Shown: positions 1 to 9,295 of the stretch, one piece after another | Position numbering within the stretch: position 1 is the stretch's first letter | Layout: each line of letters starts with the position of its first letter | Assembly (NCBI RefSeq): GCF_034008635.1 | Contig: NZ_CP125378.1 | Location: forward strand, 5,456,501-5,520,500 | Length of the DNA: 64,000 nucleotides | Direction: 5' to 3' | DNA from: Pseudomonas sp. P8_229 | Lineage (GTDB): Bacteria; Pseudomonadota; Gammaproteobacteria; Pseudomonadales; Pseudomonadaceae | Program-made: the position numbers and the translations under genes | The notes under the pieces: generated by a model | Database searches by the model: none | What the model was told of the DNA's origin: nothing | What the model saw: only the letters and a program-made list of their open reading frames with translations

Positions 1-3000
1 TCAGAACGTCAACGCCTGCAACCCGACAAACCCGCGAGTGATGTGGCACTGGCTGCATTGTCGCGAATCGAGCAATACGACAGTCGCTCGATGTATTGCC
101 GGGAGCACGCGCAGCCCAACGAACGGATCTTTTTGAGCGGTCAGCAGGCGCTGGTAAGGCTGCTGCTGTCCCAGGCTGAACTTGATCGATCCAACGGCAT
201 TCGTACGGCGGGGTTTGTCAGCGGTTATCGCGGCTCACCGCTGGGCGGCGTGGACCGCGAACTGGTCAAGGCCAAGGCTGTTCTGGAAAACGCCAACGTT
301 CGCTTTCTACCGGCGATCAACGAAGATCTGGCGGCCACGGCGCTGATCGGCACCCAGCGCGTGGAAACCGATCCGCAGCGTCTGTATGACGGCGTGTTCG
401 GCATGTGGTACGGCAAGGGGCCGGGGGTCGATCGCTCCGGTGACGCGATCAAGCACGGCAGCTCTTATGGTTCGTCGCCCAACGGTGGCGTGCTGGTGGT
501 CACCGGCGACGATCACGGTTGCGTGTCGTCGTCGATGTCGCATCAATCCGACCGCACACTGATCGCCTGGGGCTTGCCGGTAATTCATCCGGCCGGCCTT
601 GACGACTACGAACGCTGCGGTTTGTGGGGTTGGGCGCTGTCCCGGGTGTCGGGATTGTGGGTGGGGTTCAAGGCCATTACCGAGACGGTCGAGGCGACTA
701 CCTCCGTCGAGTCGATCACGCTGCCGACGTTCGTCACCCCGGATATCGATCCGGGGCCGGACGGCTTGCACTGGCGCTGGCCGGATTTGCCAGGCATGCA
801 GATCGAGCGCCGGACCGCGTTCAAGTTCGACGCGGCCCGCGCCTTTGCCCTGGCCAACCCGATCGATACCGCCGTCACCGCGCCAGCCCGGCCAACGCTG
901 GTCATCGCGGCAGTCGGCAAGGCGTATGGCGACGTTCGCCAGGCCTTGCAGCAATGCGGCATCGCCCTCGAACAACTGGAAAACGCCGGCGTCGCGTTGC
1001 TCAAGATCAACCTGGTGTATCCGCTGTCGCCGGTGCTGGACGCCTGGACCCAGCGCGCTGACAAGGTGCTGATCATTGAAGAGAAGCAGGCGATCGTCGA
1101 AGAACAGCTCAAACAGAAGTACTACAACGCCGCCCACGACCAGCGTGCAGTGATTATCGGCAAAACCGACGAAGACGGCCAACCGCTGATCTCGGATCAC
1201 GAGGAACTGCGGCCGTCGCGCATCGCCGCATTGCTTCAGCAGCGTCTGCAAGGCCTGGGCATCGACCTGAGCCTTCCGCATTTCTGGCGCATGCCCGGCA
1301 TCTCGCGGGCTGGCGACTGGATCCGGCGCACGCCTTATCTGTGCTCCGGTTGCCCGCACAACACCTCGACCCAGGTGCCCAAAGGCAGTGAAGCGCGGCT
1401 CGGCATCGGTTGTCATGCGATGGCGGCGCGCATGCCGGAACGCTCGACCACCGGCAGCGTGCAGATGGGCGGGGAAGGGGTCGACTGGCTGGGCCAGGCT
1501 CCGTTCGTGCAGACCCCGCACATCTTCCAGAACATCGGCGACGGGACCTTTTTCCACTCTGGATTCCTTGCTGTGCGCCAGGCCATCGCAGCCGGTGCGA
1601 CCATCACCTACAAGTTGCTCTACAACGATGCCGTGGCCATGACCGGTGGTCAGCCTATCGACGGCAAGCTGACGGTGAAGAAAGCCGTTGAGTTGCTCAA
1701 GGCTGAAGGCGCACAGCGAATCGTGGTGGTGGCGGATGACCTGCAGCGCTATCAGGCGCATGACAGCCTGCCCCAGGGCATCGAAGTGTTTCACCGTGAA
1801 AAACTGGCAGAGGTGCAATTGCAGCTGCGTGACACTCGCGGTGTCAGCGTGCTGATTTTCGATCAGGTCTGCGCGGTCGAAGGGCGCCGTCGCAAGAAGC
1901 AATTGCCGGCACCGCTGGTGAAGACTGAAGTGGTGATCAACGAAGCCGTCTGTGAAGGTTGTGGCGACTGCCAGGTCAAATCCAATTGCCTGTCGGTGGT
2001 TCCGGTGCAAACGCCGTTCGGCGCCAAGCGTCGCATCGATCCGCACTCGTGCAACACCGATCTGTCGTGCATCAAGGGCTTTTGCCCAAGCTTCGTGACG
2101 GTGACCGGCAAACCACGGCAACGGCCGCGCAAACTGGCCGACAGCGTCCAGGTGCTGGCGCGGGCCGAAGCACTGGCGCTGCCGCCAGTGCCGCGCTCGC
2201 TCGAGCTGCCGTATGAAATGCTGTTGGCCGGTGTCGGTGGTACGGGTGTGGTGACCGTGGCGCGGGCGATTGCCATGGCTGCTCACCTGGATGGGCGTGC
2301 GGTCAGCGTGCTCGACTTCACCGGTTTCGCGCAGAAGGGCGGCGCGGTGTTGAGCCATGTGCGCCTGGCCGGTAATGCCGATGCGCTGCACCAGCACCGC
2401 ATCGATATCGGCGGTGCCGACCTGCTGCTCGCCGCCGATCTGGTGGTGGCCAGCGAGGACGATGCACTGGTGACGCTGCGGCCGAACAAAACCGTGGTCA
2501 TTGCCAACAGTGCCCTGACCCAGACCGGCGCGATGTTGCGCAATACCCAGCTGAATATCGAAACCGACGCGATTCAAGCGTTTTTGAAAGAGCAGGTCGG
2601 CGCCGAGCACTTCCACAGCCTCGATGCCGGGGAGTTGGCGAACTCGCTGGTCAGCCCGATGCAAGCCAACATGCTGTTGCTCGGTTACGCCTGGCAGAAG
2701 GGGACGGTACCGGTGTCGCTGCCCGCGCTGAAAAAGGCCATCGATCTGGCCGGCAGCGCCACCACCAACCATCTGGCCTTTGCCTGGGGCCGACTGTGGG
2801 CGCAGGACACAGCTTTTGTCGCACCTTATCTCGATCAGCCGGTGGACGCCGTGTCGACGATTGCGATCCGCGACATCAGCGACATGCGCGGTCGCCGCGA
2901 AGGCCTCGAGCAGTTGATCAACAGCCGCAGCGAGTTCCTGACCAGCTACCAGAACGCCGCGTATGCGGCACGTTATCGCAAGGTCATCGAGCAACTGCGG

Positions 3001-3624
3001 GCACTGCCGGCCGCCGGTGATGACAGCGCACTGACGCAAGCCGTGGCACGCAACCTGTTCAAGCTGATGGCTTACAAGGACGAGTACGAAGTGGCGCGAC
3101 TGCTCACCGCGCGCAGTTTCACCGACTCGCTGAAGGCCCGGTTCGACGGCGGCATTCGTCTGAAATTCCACTTTGCCTTGCCGCTGCTGCGCAAGAACCA
3201 AGAGAGCACCGGCGAGCCGAAAAAGATCGCGTTTTCCGGCTGGATCCTGCCGCTGTTGAAGGTCCTGGCCAAGGGCCGCGTATTGCGCCACACCCGGTTC
3301 GACCCGCTGGGTTATTCCGCCGAGCGCCGCGAAGAGCGCCGCCTGCTGAGCGATTACGAGCAAACCCTGCAACGCCTGTTGCCGAAGTTGAACTCGGAGA
3401 ATCTGTCGGCGTTCGTCACCTGGGCGAATCTGCCGGATTCGATTCGCGGCTACGGTCACGTCAAGGACCGCTCGATGGCGGCGGCACGTCTGCGCGAGAA
3501 AGAACTCATCGAACAGATTCTGGCGGACAAGCCGGTCATCCACGGTGTCGAGTCATGGCAGCCATCAACCATCATCGCCAGGCAAATGAGCGCAGAAGAG
3601 CGCGACGTGATGGAAGCCTCCTGA
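1..3624 (+). CDS. Indolepyruvate ferredoxin oxidoreductase, fused alpha/beta/gamma subunits (5' end outside window)
   Basis: This is a thiamine-diphosphate and 4Fe-4S enzyme that oxidatively decarboxylates aryl pyruvates such as indolepyruvate to acyl-CoA. Numbering is from the GTG at 43. The pyruvate-binding TPP region includes an N-I-G-D-G-T motif and N-D-A-V-A-M-T-G-G-Q at about residues 497-540. A ferredoxin-like cluster (C-x2-C-x2-C followed by further Cys) lies near 635-680. The gamma domain starts near 727 with G-V-G-G-T-G-V-V. About 1190 residues fits the fused bacterial form. The frame is open to base 1, and the upstream codons read S-E-R-Q, so the true ATG probably lies just left of the window. 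A 7-bp hairpin brackets the stop codon. The next gene starts 64 bp downstream, so co-transcription with the biosynthetic operon is possible but unproven. Confidence 0.93.
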   Translation, partial: SERQRLQPDKPASDVALAALSRIEQYDSRSMYCREHAQPNERIFLSGQQALVRLLLSQAELDRSNGIRTAGFVSGYRGSPLGGVDRELVKAKAVLENANVRFLPAINEDLAATALIGTQRVETDPQRLYDGVFGMWYGKGPGVDRSGDAIKHGSSYGSSPNGGVLVVTGDDHGCVSSSMSHQSDRTLIAWGLPVIHPAGLDDYERCGLWGWALSRVSGLWVGFKAITETVEATTSVESITLPTFVTPDIDPGPDGLHWRWPDLPGMQIERRTAFKFDAARAFALANPIDTAVTAPARPTLVIAAVGKAYGDVRQALQQCGIALEQLENAGVALLKINLVYPLSPVLDAWTQRADKVLIIEEKQAIVEEQLKQKYYNAAHDQRAVIIGKTDEDGQPLISDHEELRPSRIAALLQQRLQGLGIDLSLPHFWRMPGISRAGDWIRRTPYLCSGCPHNTSTQVPKGSEARLGIGCHAMAARMPERSTTGSVQMGGEGVDWLGQAPFVQTPHIFQNIGDGTFFHSGFLAVRQAIAAGATITYKLLYNDAVAMTGGQPIDGKLTVKKAVELLKAEGAQRIVVVADDLQRYQAHDSLPQGIEVFHREKLAEVQLQLRDTRGVSVLIFDQVCAVEGRRRKKQLPAPLVKTEVVINEAVCEGCGDCQVKSNCLSVVPVQTPFGAKRRIDPHSCNTDLSCIKGFCPSFVTVTGKPRQRPRKLADSVQVLARAEALALPPVPRSLELPYEMLLAGVGGTGVVTVARAIAMAAHLDGRAVSVLDFTGFAQKGGAVLSHVRLAGNADALHQHRIDIGGADLLLAADLVVASEDDALVTLRPNKTVVIANSALTQTGAMLRNTQLNIETDAIQAFLKEQVGAEHFHSLDAGELANSLVSPMQANMLLLGYAWQKGTVPVSLPALKKAIDLAGSATTNHLAFAWGRLWAQDTAFVAPYLDQPVDAVSTIAIRDISDMRGRREGLEQLINSRSEFLTSYQNAAYAARYRKVIEQLRALPAAGDDSALTQAVARNLFKLMAYKDEYEVARLLTARSFTDSLKARFDGGIRLKFHFALPLLRKNQESTGEPKKIAFSGWILPLLKVLAKGRVLRHTRFDPLGYSAERREERRLLSDYEQTLQRLLPKLNSENLSAFVTWANLPDSIRGYGHVKDRSMAAARLREKELIEQILADKPVIHGVESWQPSTIIARQMSAEERDVMEAS

Positions 3625-3633
3625 CGGGAGGCT
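3615..3633 (+). other. Hairpin around the stop codon of the oxidoreductase gene
   Basis: Arms AGCCTCC and GGAGGCT form a perfect 7-bp stem with a 5-nt loop that overlaps the TGA stop. There is no T-run after it, so it is not a standard intrinsic terminator. It could be an mRNA-end stabiliser or a weak attenuator before the biosynthetic operon. Confidence 0.35.
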
Positions 3634-3688
3634 ATCGCCAGCCCCACACCACAAGAAATACAACAATTACCGAGATGAGCTGACCACG

Positions 3689-4762
3689 ATGAATAACGAC
3701 TGCATTTCGCCCGACCTCCTGCACAAAGGTTCGGCTGACGACGTATTGATTTGCGCCCCTAGAGACGCGCTACCGTTGTATCTGGACGAAACCCTGATTG
3801 AGGCCAACGGGCATAACCCGCTGGTGCGCAACTATGCCTTGAGCGCCAACCAGCAGCGGCGCTTCGAGATTGCGCCCGATCTGCAGAAAAAGAGCCGGAT
3901 GGACGGCGTGGGTGCCGATGATGAATGGAACAAGGTCAGGGCACTACCCTACCAGATCGTCGCCGCGCAGATGGGGGCGGTCCAGGCGAAGGGCGACAAC
4001 CTGGAGTTTGCCGTTGCCGCCTTGTGCGAATCGATTCCGCCGATCCGCCGCGCCAGTTCGTTTCGCTTCATCAATAACGCCGACAACTACTTCTTCTACC
4101 GCAAGGCGCACGAACATGTGCCGGGGACGATGTTCATCGAAGCTGCGCGCCAGGCGGTCTATCACCACCTGTACCACCACACCGACCATGCGCGTGGTGC
4201 TGTGACCGTCAGCGTCAATGAGCTGAACTCGAGTTTTTTCGCCTACGCCGAGCTGATGTATCCAATCGAGCTGGTGGTCGACAACATGACCCCGAGCGAT
4301 GCCACGTCGCCAAAGAAAATCCATCTGCGGGTCGCGTTCTATCAACGCCAGACCTTGTTCGCCACGGTCGACACCAAAGCCACCGTGATCGATATGCCGC
4401 TGTTCGAAAAGACACGCAACATCTTCATCTACTCCAACGACTGGTTTGCACCGCTGCAACCGTTGACGCTGGCCTGCACCCTGAGCGACAAGCAGGGCCG
4501 CCGCGCCGAGGTGCAGTTGTTGGGCCTGGGTAAAAGCGGCTGCGTGACGACAGCATCGGATCTGCCCGACCCGGTCAGCCTGAATATCGTTTACGACGGC
4601 AAATTCAGTTTTACCGCCGGCATCCGCCGCGTCGGGCAGGGCGAGCATTCGTCGTGGGAGTTCGCCGAGGTGGATTTCAATGGCTTGCAGGTGATCAGCG
4701 ACATGATCAAGCGCGGTTTTATCTACCTCGATGAACCGGCGCTTGCGGCACTGAAGCAATGA
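3689..4762 (+). CDS. AfsA-type (A-factor biosynthesis) hotdog protein
   Basis: Proteins of the AfsA/ScbA/BarX family condense a beta-ketoacyl chain from acyl carrier protein with dihydroxyacetone phosphate, the committing step to gamma-butyrolactone or butenolide signals. The diagnostic hotdog signature H-x-H-V-P-G-x3-I-E-A-A-R-Q is present with H141, H143 and E151. A second hotdog-like half follows, with Asn and Glu residues near 180-200. The protein has 357 residues, slightly longer than Streptomyces AfsA, with about 130 residues before the signature. It is the first gene of a run of overlapping genes; its TGA overlaps the next ATG (ATGA at 4759). AfsA homologues are characteristic of actinobacteria and uncommon in Pseudomonas. 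The family call is firm. The actual substrate is inferred only from neighbours. Confidence 0.85.
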   Translation: MNNDCISPDLLHKGSADDVLICAPRDALPLYLDETLIEANGHNPLVRNYALSANQQRRFEIAPDLQKKSRMDGVGADDEWNKVRALPYQIVAAQMGAVQAKGDNLEFAVAALCESIPPIRRASSFRFINNADNYFFYRKAHEHVPGTMFIEAARQAVYHHLYHHTDHARGAVTVSVNELNSSFFAYAELMYPIELVVDNMTPSDATSPKKIHLRVAFYQRQTLFATVDTKATVIDMPLFEKTRNIFIYSNDWFAPLQPLTLACTLSDKQGRRAEVQLLGLGKSGCVTTASDLPDPVSLNIVYDGKFSFTAGIRRVGQGEHSSWEFAEVDFNGLQVISDMIKRGFIYLDEPALAALKQ

Positions 4763-5940
4763 TCAAGGAAAACCCCGCCTTCAAGGCAGCCACCCAGGCG
4801 TTGTATTTCGGCGCGCATGCGGTGGCGAAGAACCGACTGTATTTTTCCTCGCTCGGCATGGATTTGTGTGACGAACACGGCTTCCCGCAGCCGGCGTTTT
4901 TTTCGGTCTATCAAGCCTTGATGGACGGTGGTGCCGGCTTTGGTTTTCTCGGTAATGCCAGCGTCGACGCCGATGCGCGCTACAACAGCCGTGGGCTGCG
5001 GCTGACCTCGGCGGCTCACGCACAGGCCCTGCGTCCGCTGTTTGAAGCGGCGCGGGCGCGGGGTTTTCCGCTCGGGGTACAACTGCAGCATTACGGGCCG
5101 CAGTCTCTGCCGTCGAAGCAGGGGATTATTCTGACCCCCAGCGCCATCGCGTCCCCGACCATCCTCAGTGCGCATCCCGAGGCGCGGGCGATGGCAATGA
5201 CCGAGGCGCAGATCCAGCGCTGCATCGAGCAGTTCTGTGCCGCCGCGCGCTACGCGCAACAGGCCGGGGCTACGCTGATCCAGTTGCAGGCATCCAACGG
5301 TTATCTGATCAGCAGCTTCCTCTCGCCGAAGACCAACCGGCGCGAAGATGACTGGGGTGGCACGCCGCTCAAGCGTGCCAGGCTGTTGCTCGCCATCGTG
5401 GCTGGCATCCGCGAGGCCACCGACCACAAGGTCGCGGTCACCGTGCGCCTGGGCATGGACGACGGCCTGGGCGAGGAAGGGCAGCACGCCGCGTTGCTGG
5501 GTGATGTCGTCGCCGCGCTGGAGGCCAGTGGGGTCGCGGCCATTACCTGTTCGCTGGGCATCAGCGAGACCTTCCGTTTCTTTTTCAAAAATACCGAACA
5601 GGCCCTGGCCATGGCGCGCGCCGGCTGCCGCTATCTGAAGCGTTTCGTGCGGATTCCACTGGGCTTTACCGGCTCGGTCGCGGACGTGGCGCAAGCCGAT
5701 GAGATCATCGCCAGTGGTGATGCCGATTTCGTCGGGTTCGGCCGCGCCATGCTCGCCGACCAGCGCTTTGTCGCCAAGCAACTGGCGGGCCGAGCGGATC
5801 AGGTCAATCGCTGCCGGGGCGATGCCTTTTGTTTCCGCGACAAAAAAGATCCCATGGCCGAGCGCGTTTACTGCTGCGTCAATCCTGACTATCGACGGCC
5901 AGAACAACTACAACAGCACTATGAGGAAACCCTGAAATGA
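4759..5940 (+). CDS. Old Yellow Enzyme-family NADH:flavin oxidoreductase
   Basis: This is an FMN-dependent TIM-barrel ene-reductase homologue of 393 residues. Family features include the Q-L-Q-H-Y-G flavin-contact strand near 113-118, N-G-Y-L at 180-183 followed by F-L-S-P-K-T-N-R-R-x-D-D-W-G-G, and the C-terminal G-F-G-R-A-M-L-A-D-Q phosphate-binding motif. In the usual H-x-x-[HN]-G-Y active-site motif the first His is Gln177, while Asn180 and Tyr182 are kept. This should change substrate anchoring but may leave proton donation by Tyr intact. Cysteines near the C terminus (C-R-G-D-A-F-C and Y-C-C-V-N-P) resemble the cluster-binding Cys of 2,4-dienoyl-CoA reductase, but the full domain is absent. 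It is translationally coupled to both neighbours by ATGA overlaps. The likely role is reduction or isomerisation of an unsaturated pathway intermediate. Confidence 0.85.
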   Translation: MIKENPAFKAATQALYFGAHAVAKNRLYFSSLGMDLCDEHGFPQPAFFSVYQALMDGGAGFGFLGNASVDADARYNSRGLRLTSAAHAQALRPLFEAARARGFPLGVQLQHYGPQSLPSKQGIILTPSAIASPTILSAHPEARAMAMTEAQIQRCIEQFCAAARYAQQAGATLIQLQASNGYLISSFLSPKTNRREDDWGGTPLKRARLLLAIVAGIREATDHKVAVTVRLGMDDGLGEEGQHAALLGDVVAALEASGVAAITCSLGISETFRFFFKNTEQALAMARAGCRYLKRFVRIPLGFTGSVADVAQADEIIASGDADFVGFGRAMLADQRFVAKQLAGRADQVNRCRGDAFCFRDKKDPMAERVYCCVNPDYRRPEQLQQHYEETLK

Positions 5941-6710
5941 ACTTCAACGCCAAGATCGCCCTTGTTGTCGGCGGCACACGCGGGATCGGTTTCGATGTCA
6001 GCCAGAAGCTGATCGACGCCGGCTGCATCTGCTACATCACCGGGCGCAACGAGGACGATGGCCTGACCGCGCAAAGTCGCCTCGGCGAAAACTGCACGTT
6101 CATCCCAAGCGACGTCACCGACGAAGCCTCGGTGATCGAGCTGTTCCGCATCATCAACGACAAACACGGTCGCCTTGATCTGGCTGTCAACAATGCCGGC
6201 GTCACCTCCAGGCACGCGCCGATCCGTGACATGGATTTCCCAGACTGGAAACGCGTGCTGGAGATCAATCTGCTGGGCCCGCTGCTGTTGCTCAAGCACG
6301 AGACCAACCTGATCTCGAAACACGCCGGCGGCTCGATCGTGAACGTTTCGTCCTGCGCCGGTCTGCTCGGGGTTGCCAAGCAAAGTGCCTACTCCACCAG
6401 CAAGGCTGCGCTGAACATGCTCACGCAGGTGTGCGCGATCGAGTGCGCGGAAGAAGCCTTGCCTGAGCGGCATTCGATTCGCGTCAACGCCGTATGCCCC
6501 GGCCCGACACTGGGCGGCATGAACTCGGAAGAACGCCTGAAAGCCAACCCGGAATCGACCAAACACAAGCTGCAGGTGACGGCGATGAAGCGTTTCGCCA
6601 ATCCGGGCGAAATCTCTGCCGCGATCCTGTGGCTGCTGAGCGACGCGTCTTCGTTTGTCACCGGCACCGTGATGCCGGTTGATGGCGGTTTTTCCGCCGG
6701 TAAATTCTGA
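5937..6710 (+). CDS. Short-chain dehydrogenase/reductase (FabG-like)
   Basis: This is a classical SDR of 257 residues using NAD(P)H. It has a Rossmann glycine motif G12-G-T-R-G-I-G18, N-N-A-G at 85-88, catalytic Ser139 and the Y152-S-T-S-K156 pair, and ends in the usual V-D-G-G-F-S-A-G region. The first glycine-motif residue is Gly rather than the more common Thr. It starts on the ATGA overlap with the oxidoreductase, and its TGA shares one base with the next ATG. Within this operon it most likely reduces a beta-keto group on an acyl chain or on the condensed lactone intermediate; the substrate is inferred, not visible. Confidence 0.88.
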   Translation: MNFNAKIALVVGGTRGIGFDVSQKLIDAGCICYITGRNEDDGLTAQSRLGENCTFIPSDVTDEASVIELFRIINDKHGRLDLAVNNAGVTSRHAPIRDMDFPDWKRVLEINLLGPLLLLKHETNLISKHAGGSIVNVSSCAGLLGVAKQSAYSTSKAALNMLTQVCAIECAEEALPERHSIRVNAVCPGPTLGGMNSEERLKANPESTKHKLQVTAMKRFANPGEISAAILWLLSDASSFVTGTVMPVDGGFSAGKF

Positions 6711-7528
6711 TGCACACGGTCAAACGCAACGCCACCACAGGTTCCCGCGAGAAGGGCAAACAGCGGGTGTTCATCACCGGCGTGAGCAGCGGCATCGGCG
6801 AGGCGCTGGCGCAGCTGCATCTGCAAAACGGGCACACGGTTTTTGGCACCTCGCGCCGTCAGCCGTATCAGTTGATGGATCATCCGAACTTCCACTTTCG
6901 GCCATTCGACCTCTCCCGGCCGAGCGCGATGGGCGAGCTGTTCAAGGACAACTTTGCCACCGTTCTGGAGCAGGGCGTCGACCGGTTTTTCCTCAATGCC
7001 GGGGTCAGCGGAAACGTGCCGGGGCGTGGCGGGGAGTTCTCGCTGGATGAGTTGCAGCATGTGCTCAACGTCAACGTGCTGGCGAACAAAGCCATTCTCG
7101 ATTTGATGCTGTCTGCAGCGCATCGTCCAGCGACCTGCGTGCTGTCAGCCTCGATGGCCGGCGTACGCTTTCGTGCGGGTACGCTGCCGTACAGCCTGTC
7201 GAAAGCTGCGCTGAAGGCATTGGGTGGCGTTTATGCCGAGGAAAATCCGGAGATCTTCTTCGCCGTGCTCGGCCTGTGCAACGTCGACACCGGTCTGTCG
7301 CGGCAGGTGAGCTTCAGCCAGCGCACCGCTGACTTTCCTGACCTCAAGTCGCTACAGCAACGAGCCTTGGCGCCTGGCTACATGGTCTCGCCCGCGCAAC
7401 GCGCAATCGACATCCTGGCGATGATCGACGCACCCGACGCCTACGGGATCAAGAGCGGGCTATTTGTCGACATGCGCACGGCGCTGGCCGATCACCAGAA
7501 AGCGCACCAGTCATCGTCTCAAGCGTAG
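6710..7528 (+). CDS. Short-chain dehydrogenase/reductase, second of the operon
   Basis: This is an SDR of 272 residues, divergent from its upstream neighbour. It has T23-G-V-S-S-G-I-G30, L-N-A-G at 95-98, serine candidates 146/148 and Y161-S-L-S-K165. The C terminus lacks the common D-G-G-x-x motif of FabG, so its substrate pocket probably differs. Translation is coupled to the preceding gene (TGATG). Having two reductases fits a pathway with two separate ketone or double-bond reductions, as in gamma-butyrolactone biosynthesis. A 41-bp gap with a good AAGGAA ribosome site separates it from the carrier protein gene. Confidence 0.86.
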   Translation: MHTVKRNATTGSREKGKQRVFITGVSSGIGEALAQLHLQNGHTVFGTSRRQPYQLMDHPNFHFRPFDLSRPSAMGELFKDNFATVLEQGVDRFFLNAGVSGNVPGRGGEFSLDELQHVLNVNVLANKAILDLMLSAAHRPATCVLSASMAGVRFRAGTLPYSLSKAALKALGGVYAEENPEIFFAVLGLCNVDTGLSRQVSFSQRTADFPDLKSLQQRALAPGYMVSPAQRAIDILAMIDAPDAYGIKSGLFVDMRTALADHQKAHQSSSQA

Positions 7529-7569
7529 TGAGCGCAGGGACCTGCATCAGCCAATAAAGGAATGTTGGA

Positions 7570-7884
7570 ATGTTCAATCAAGTCAAAACGCTGACCGAGT
7601 CAGTAGTTCGGCAACAGGATCTGTTGTTGAGTACCCCGATCGATTTGTCCCAGGGCGAAGACAGCCGCCTCTATGGCGTGGACGGCAGTATCGACTCGCT
7701 GACGCTGGTGTCAATCATCGTCGATGTCGAGGAAAAGCTGCGCAGCCAGCTGGGCGTTGACGTGCGTCTGGCCGATACCACCGATCTGCCCGAATCCGCC
7801 ACGCCGTTTGCCACGTTGGGCACGCTGATCGCCTACATCATGGACCGGTTGTCTGCAGCGCAAGCTCAGGCTCAAGCCGTTTGA
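7570..7884 (+). CDS. Acyl carrier protein 1
   Basis: This is a small acidic carrier protein of 104 residues. The phosphopantetheine attachment motif is D-S-L at residues 42-44 (Ser43), within G-S-I-D-S-L-T-L-V. The C-terminal helix has an Ala-Gln repeat tail. It would need activation by a phosphopantetheinyl transferase encoded elsewhere. AAGGAA lies 5' of the ATG. It is placed immediately before the AMP-forming ligase, so that ligase may load this carrier, by analogy with other ligase-ACP pairs. Confidence 0.85.
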   Translation: MFNQVKTLTESVVRQQDLLLSTPIDLSQGEDSRLYGVDGSIDSLTLVSIIVDVEEKLRSQLGVDVRLADTTDLPESATPFATLGTLIAYIMDRLSAAQAQAQAV

Positions 7885-7903
7885 TCGAATCACGGGGTGG
7901 GGT

Positions 7904-9259
7904 ATGCAAGTAGCAGCATTTTTGGCTCATCTGAAAAGCGCCGGCAGCCAAATGGCGATCGTCAGCGATGAGGGGCGATTTACCTATGATCAGTTGCACG
8001 CGCAAATAAACGCTTATGGTGCGGAGCTGGCGGAAAAGTCCGTCCGCGATTCGTGCGTGCTGCTGGTCGATAACTACAGCTTCAACAGCGTCTGCATGCT
8101 GTTCGCATTGTGGCTGCACAACAACGTCGTGGCGCTTTCTGTGCCCAAGGGCGAGGAGCAACTGGCGACGCTGGCCGGCGGCGCGGGCGCGCGGTTTTCG
8201 GTGATCGGCGGGGCGCCGGAGTTTGCGCTTATCCCTCACGGCAACCATCAGGTACCGCCCACGGTCGACGGGCTGCTGGCGCGGCATCAGGCCGGGTTCA
8301 TTGTGTTTTCTTCAGGCTCGACCGGCCCGGCCAAGGGCGTGGTGCACAGCATTGCGCCGTTCTTCGAGCGCTATCTGAGTGCGGAGCACTGCGGCGCGAT
8401 CCTGGCGTTTCTGCTGTTCGATCATATCGGTGGGCTGGTCACGGTCCTGCAAGCGCTGGCGACGCATGGCACGTTGATTCTGCCCAACGAGCGTTCGCCG
8501 CAAGAGGTCGGTCGCTGCATCGAATTGTTCAATGTGCAAACCCTGCACGTGTCGCCGACGCTGCTGAACCTGGCGACGATCACCGGGGTCTTCCAGAAGT
8601 GGGACACGACCAGTTTGCAGCGCATCTATTTCGGCTCGGAGCCGAGTTCGCCGGAGGCCATCCAGCGCATTGCCAACGTGATGCCGCAGGTGCAATTGCA
8701 GCAGTTGTACGGGATGTCGGAAATCGGTGTGCTGCCGTGCCGCAGCAAGGACGGCGACAGCGCATGGATGAAGATCGAAGACCCGAATTACAGCCTGCGG
8801 GTGGTCGACGGCATTCTGCACGTGCGCGGCGCGACCAACATGCTCGGCTACCTGGCGAGCGCTGGCGACCTGTCGAGTGACGGCTACCTGATTACCCATG
8901 ATCTGGCCGAGGAGCACGAAGGCTACTTTCGGGTCACGGGGCGCGCGGTCGATCTGATCAACGTCGGCGGCAAGAAGGTGTTTCCGTCGCACGTGGAAAG
9001 CGTGCTGATGGGCCTGGAAAACGTCTCTGACGTGGTGGTCTACGCACAACCCAACCCATTGCTCGGGCAGATCGTTGCGGCGCGTTTCACGCTGTTCGAG
9101 CCGGAAGCGCTGGAGGCGTTCAAGGTCCGCCTGTATCAGCACGTTCGCGGCGTTCTGGCCCCGGAACAACTGCCACGGGTGGTGTCCATTGCCGAGACTC
9201 CGCTGTACACCAGCCGCTTCAAGAAAATGCGTCACCCCGGCGTTCTCGCCCAGTCGTGA
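7904..9259 (+). CDS. AMP-forming acyl-CoA/acyl-ACP ligase (ANL superfamily)
   Basis: This is an adenylating enzyme of 451 residues that activates a carboxylic acid as acyl-AMP and transfers it to CoA or to a carrier protein. Visible ANL motifs are the phosphate loop S-S-G-S-T-G-P-A-K-G at about 136-145, Q-L-Y-G-M-S-E-I-G near 262-270, and T-G-R-x-V-D-L-I-N-V-G-G-K-K near 345. The C-terminal domain ends with the S-R-F-K-K-M-R lysine region. It is shorter than typical 500-550 residue acyl-CoA ligases, through a compact N-terminal domain. It lies between two carrier protein genes, which suggests it loads one of them with a free acid starter. Confidence 0.88.
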   Translation: MQVAAFLAHLKSAGSQMAIVSDEGRFTYDQLHAQINAYGAELAEKSVRDSCVLLVDNYSFNSVCMLFALWLHNNVVALSVPKGEEQLATLAGGAGARFSVIGGAPEFALIPHGNHQVPPTVDGLLARHQAGFIVFSSGSTGPAKGVVHSIAPFFERYLSAEHCGAILAFLLFDHIGGLVTVLQALATHGTLILPNERSPQEVGRCIELFNVQTLHVSPTLLNLATITGVFQKWDTTSLQRIYFGSEPSSPEAIQRIANVMPQVQLQQLYGMSEIGVLPCRSKDGDSAWMKIEDPNYSLRVVDGILHVRGATNMLGYLASAGDLSSDGYLITHDLAEEHEGYFRVTGRAVDLINVGGKKVFPSHVESVLMGLENVSDVVVYAQPNPLLGQIVAARFTLFEPEALEAFKVRLYQHVRGVLAPEQLPRVVSIAETPLYTSRFKKMRHPGVLAQS

Positions 9260-9295
9260 GACCGGGTTACTCATCACGTTATAAGGAAATGACAA

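Noticed and set aside
307..3543. 1078-residue open frame on the minus strand
   Set aside because: It lies antisense inside the oxidoreductase gene, is dominated by Arg/His/Gln, and is an artefact of high-GC codon use; the + strand gene has clear cofactor motifs.
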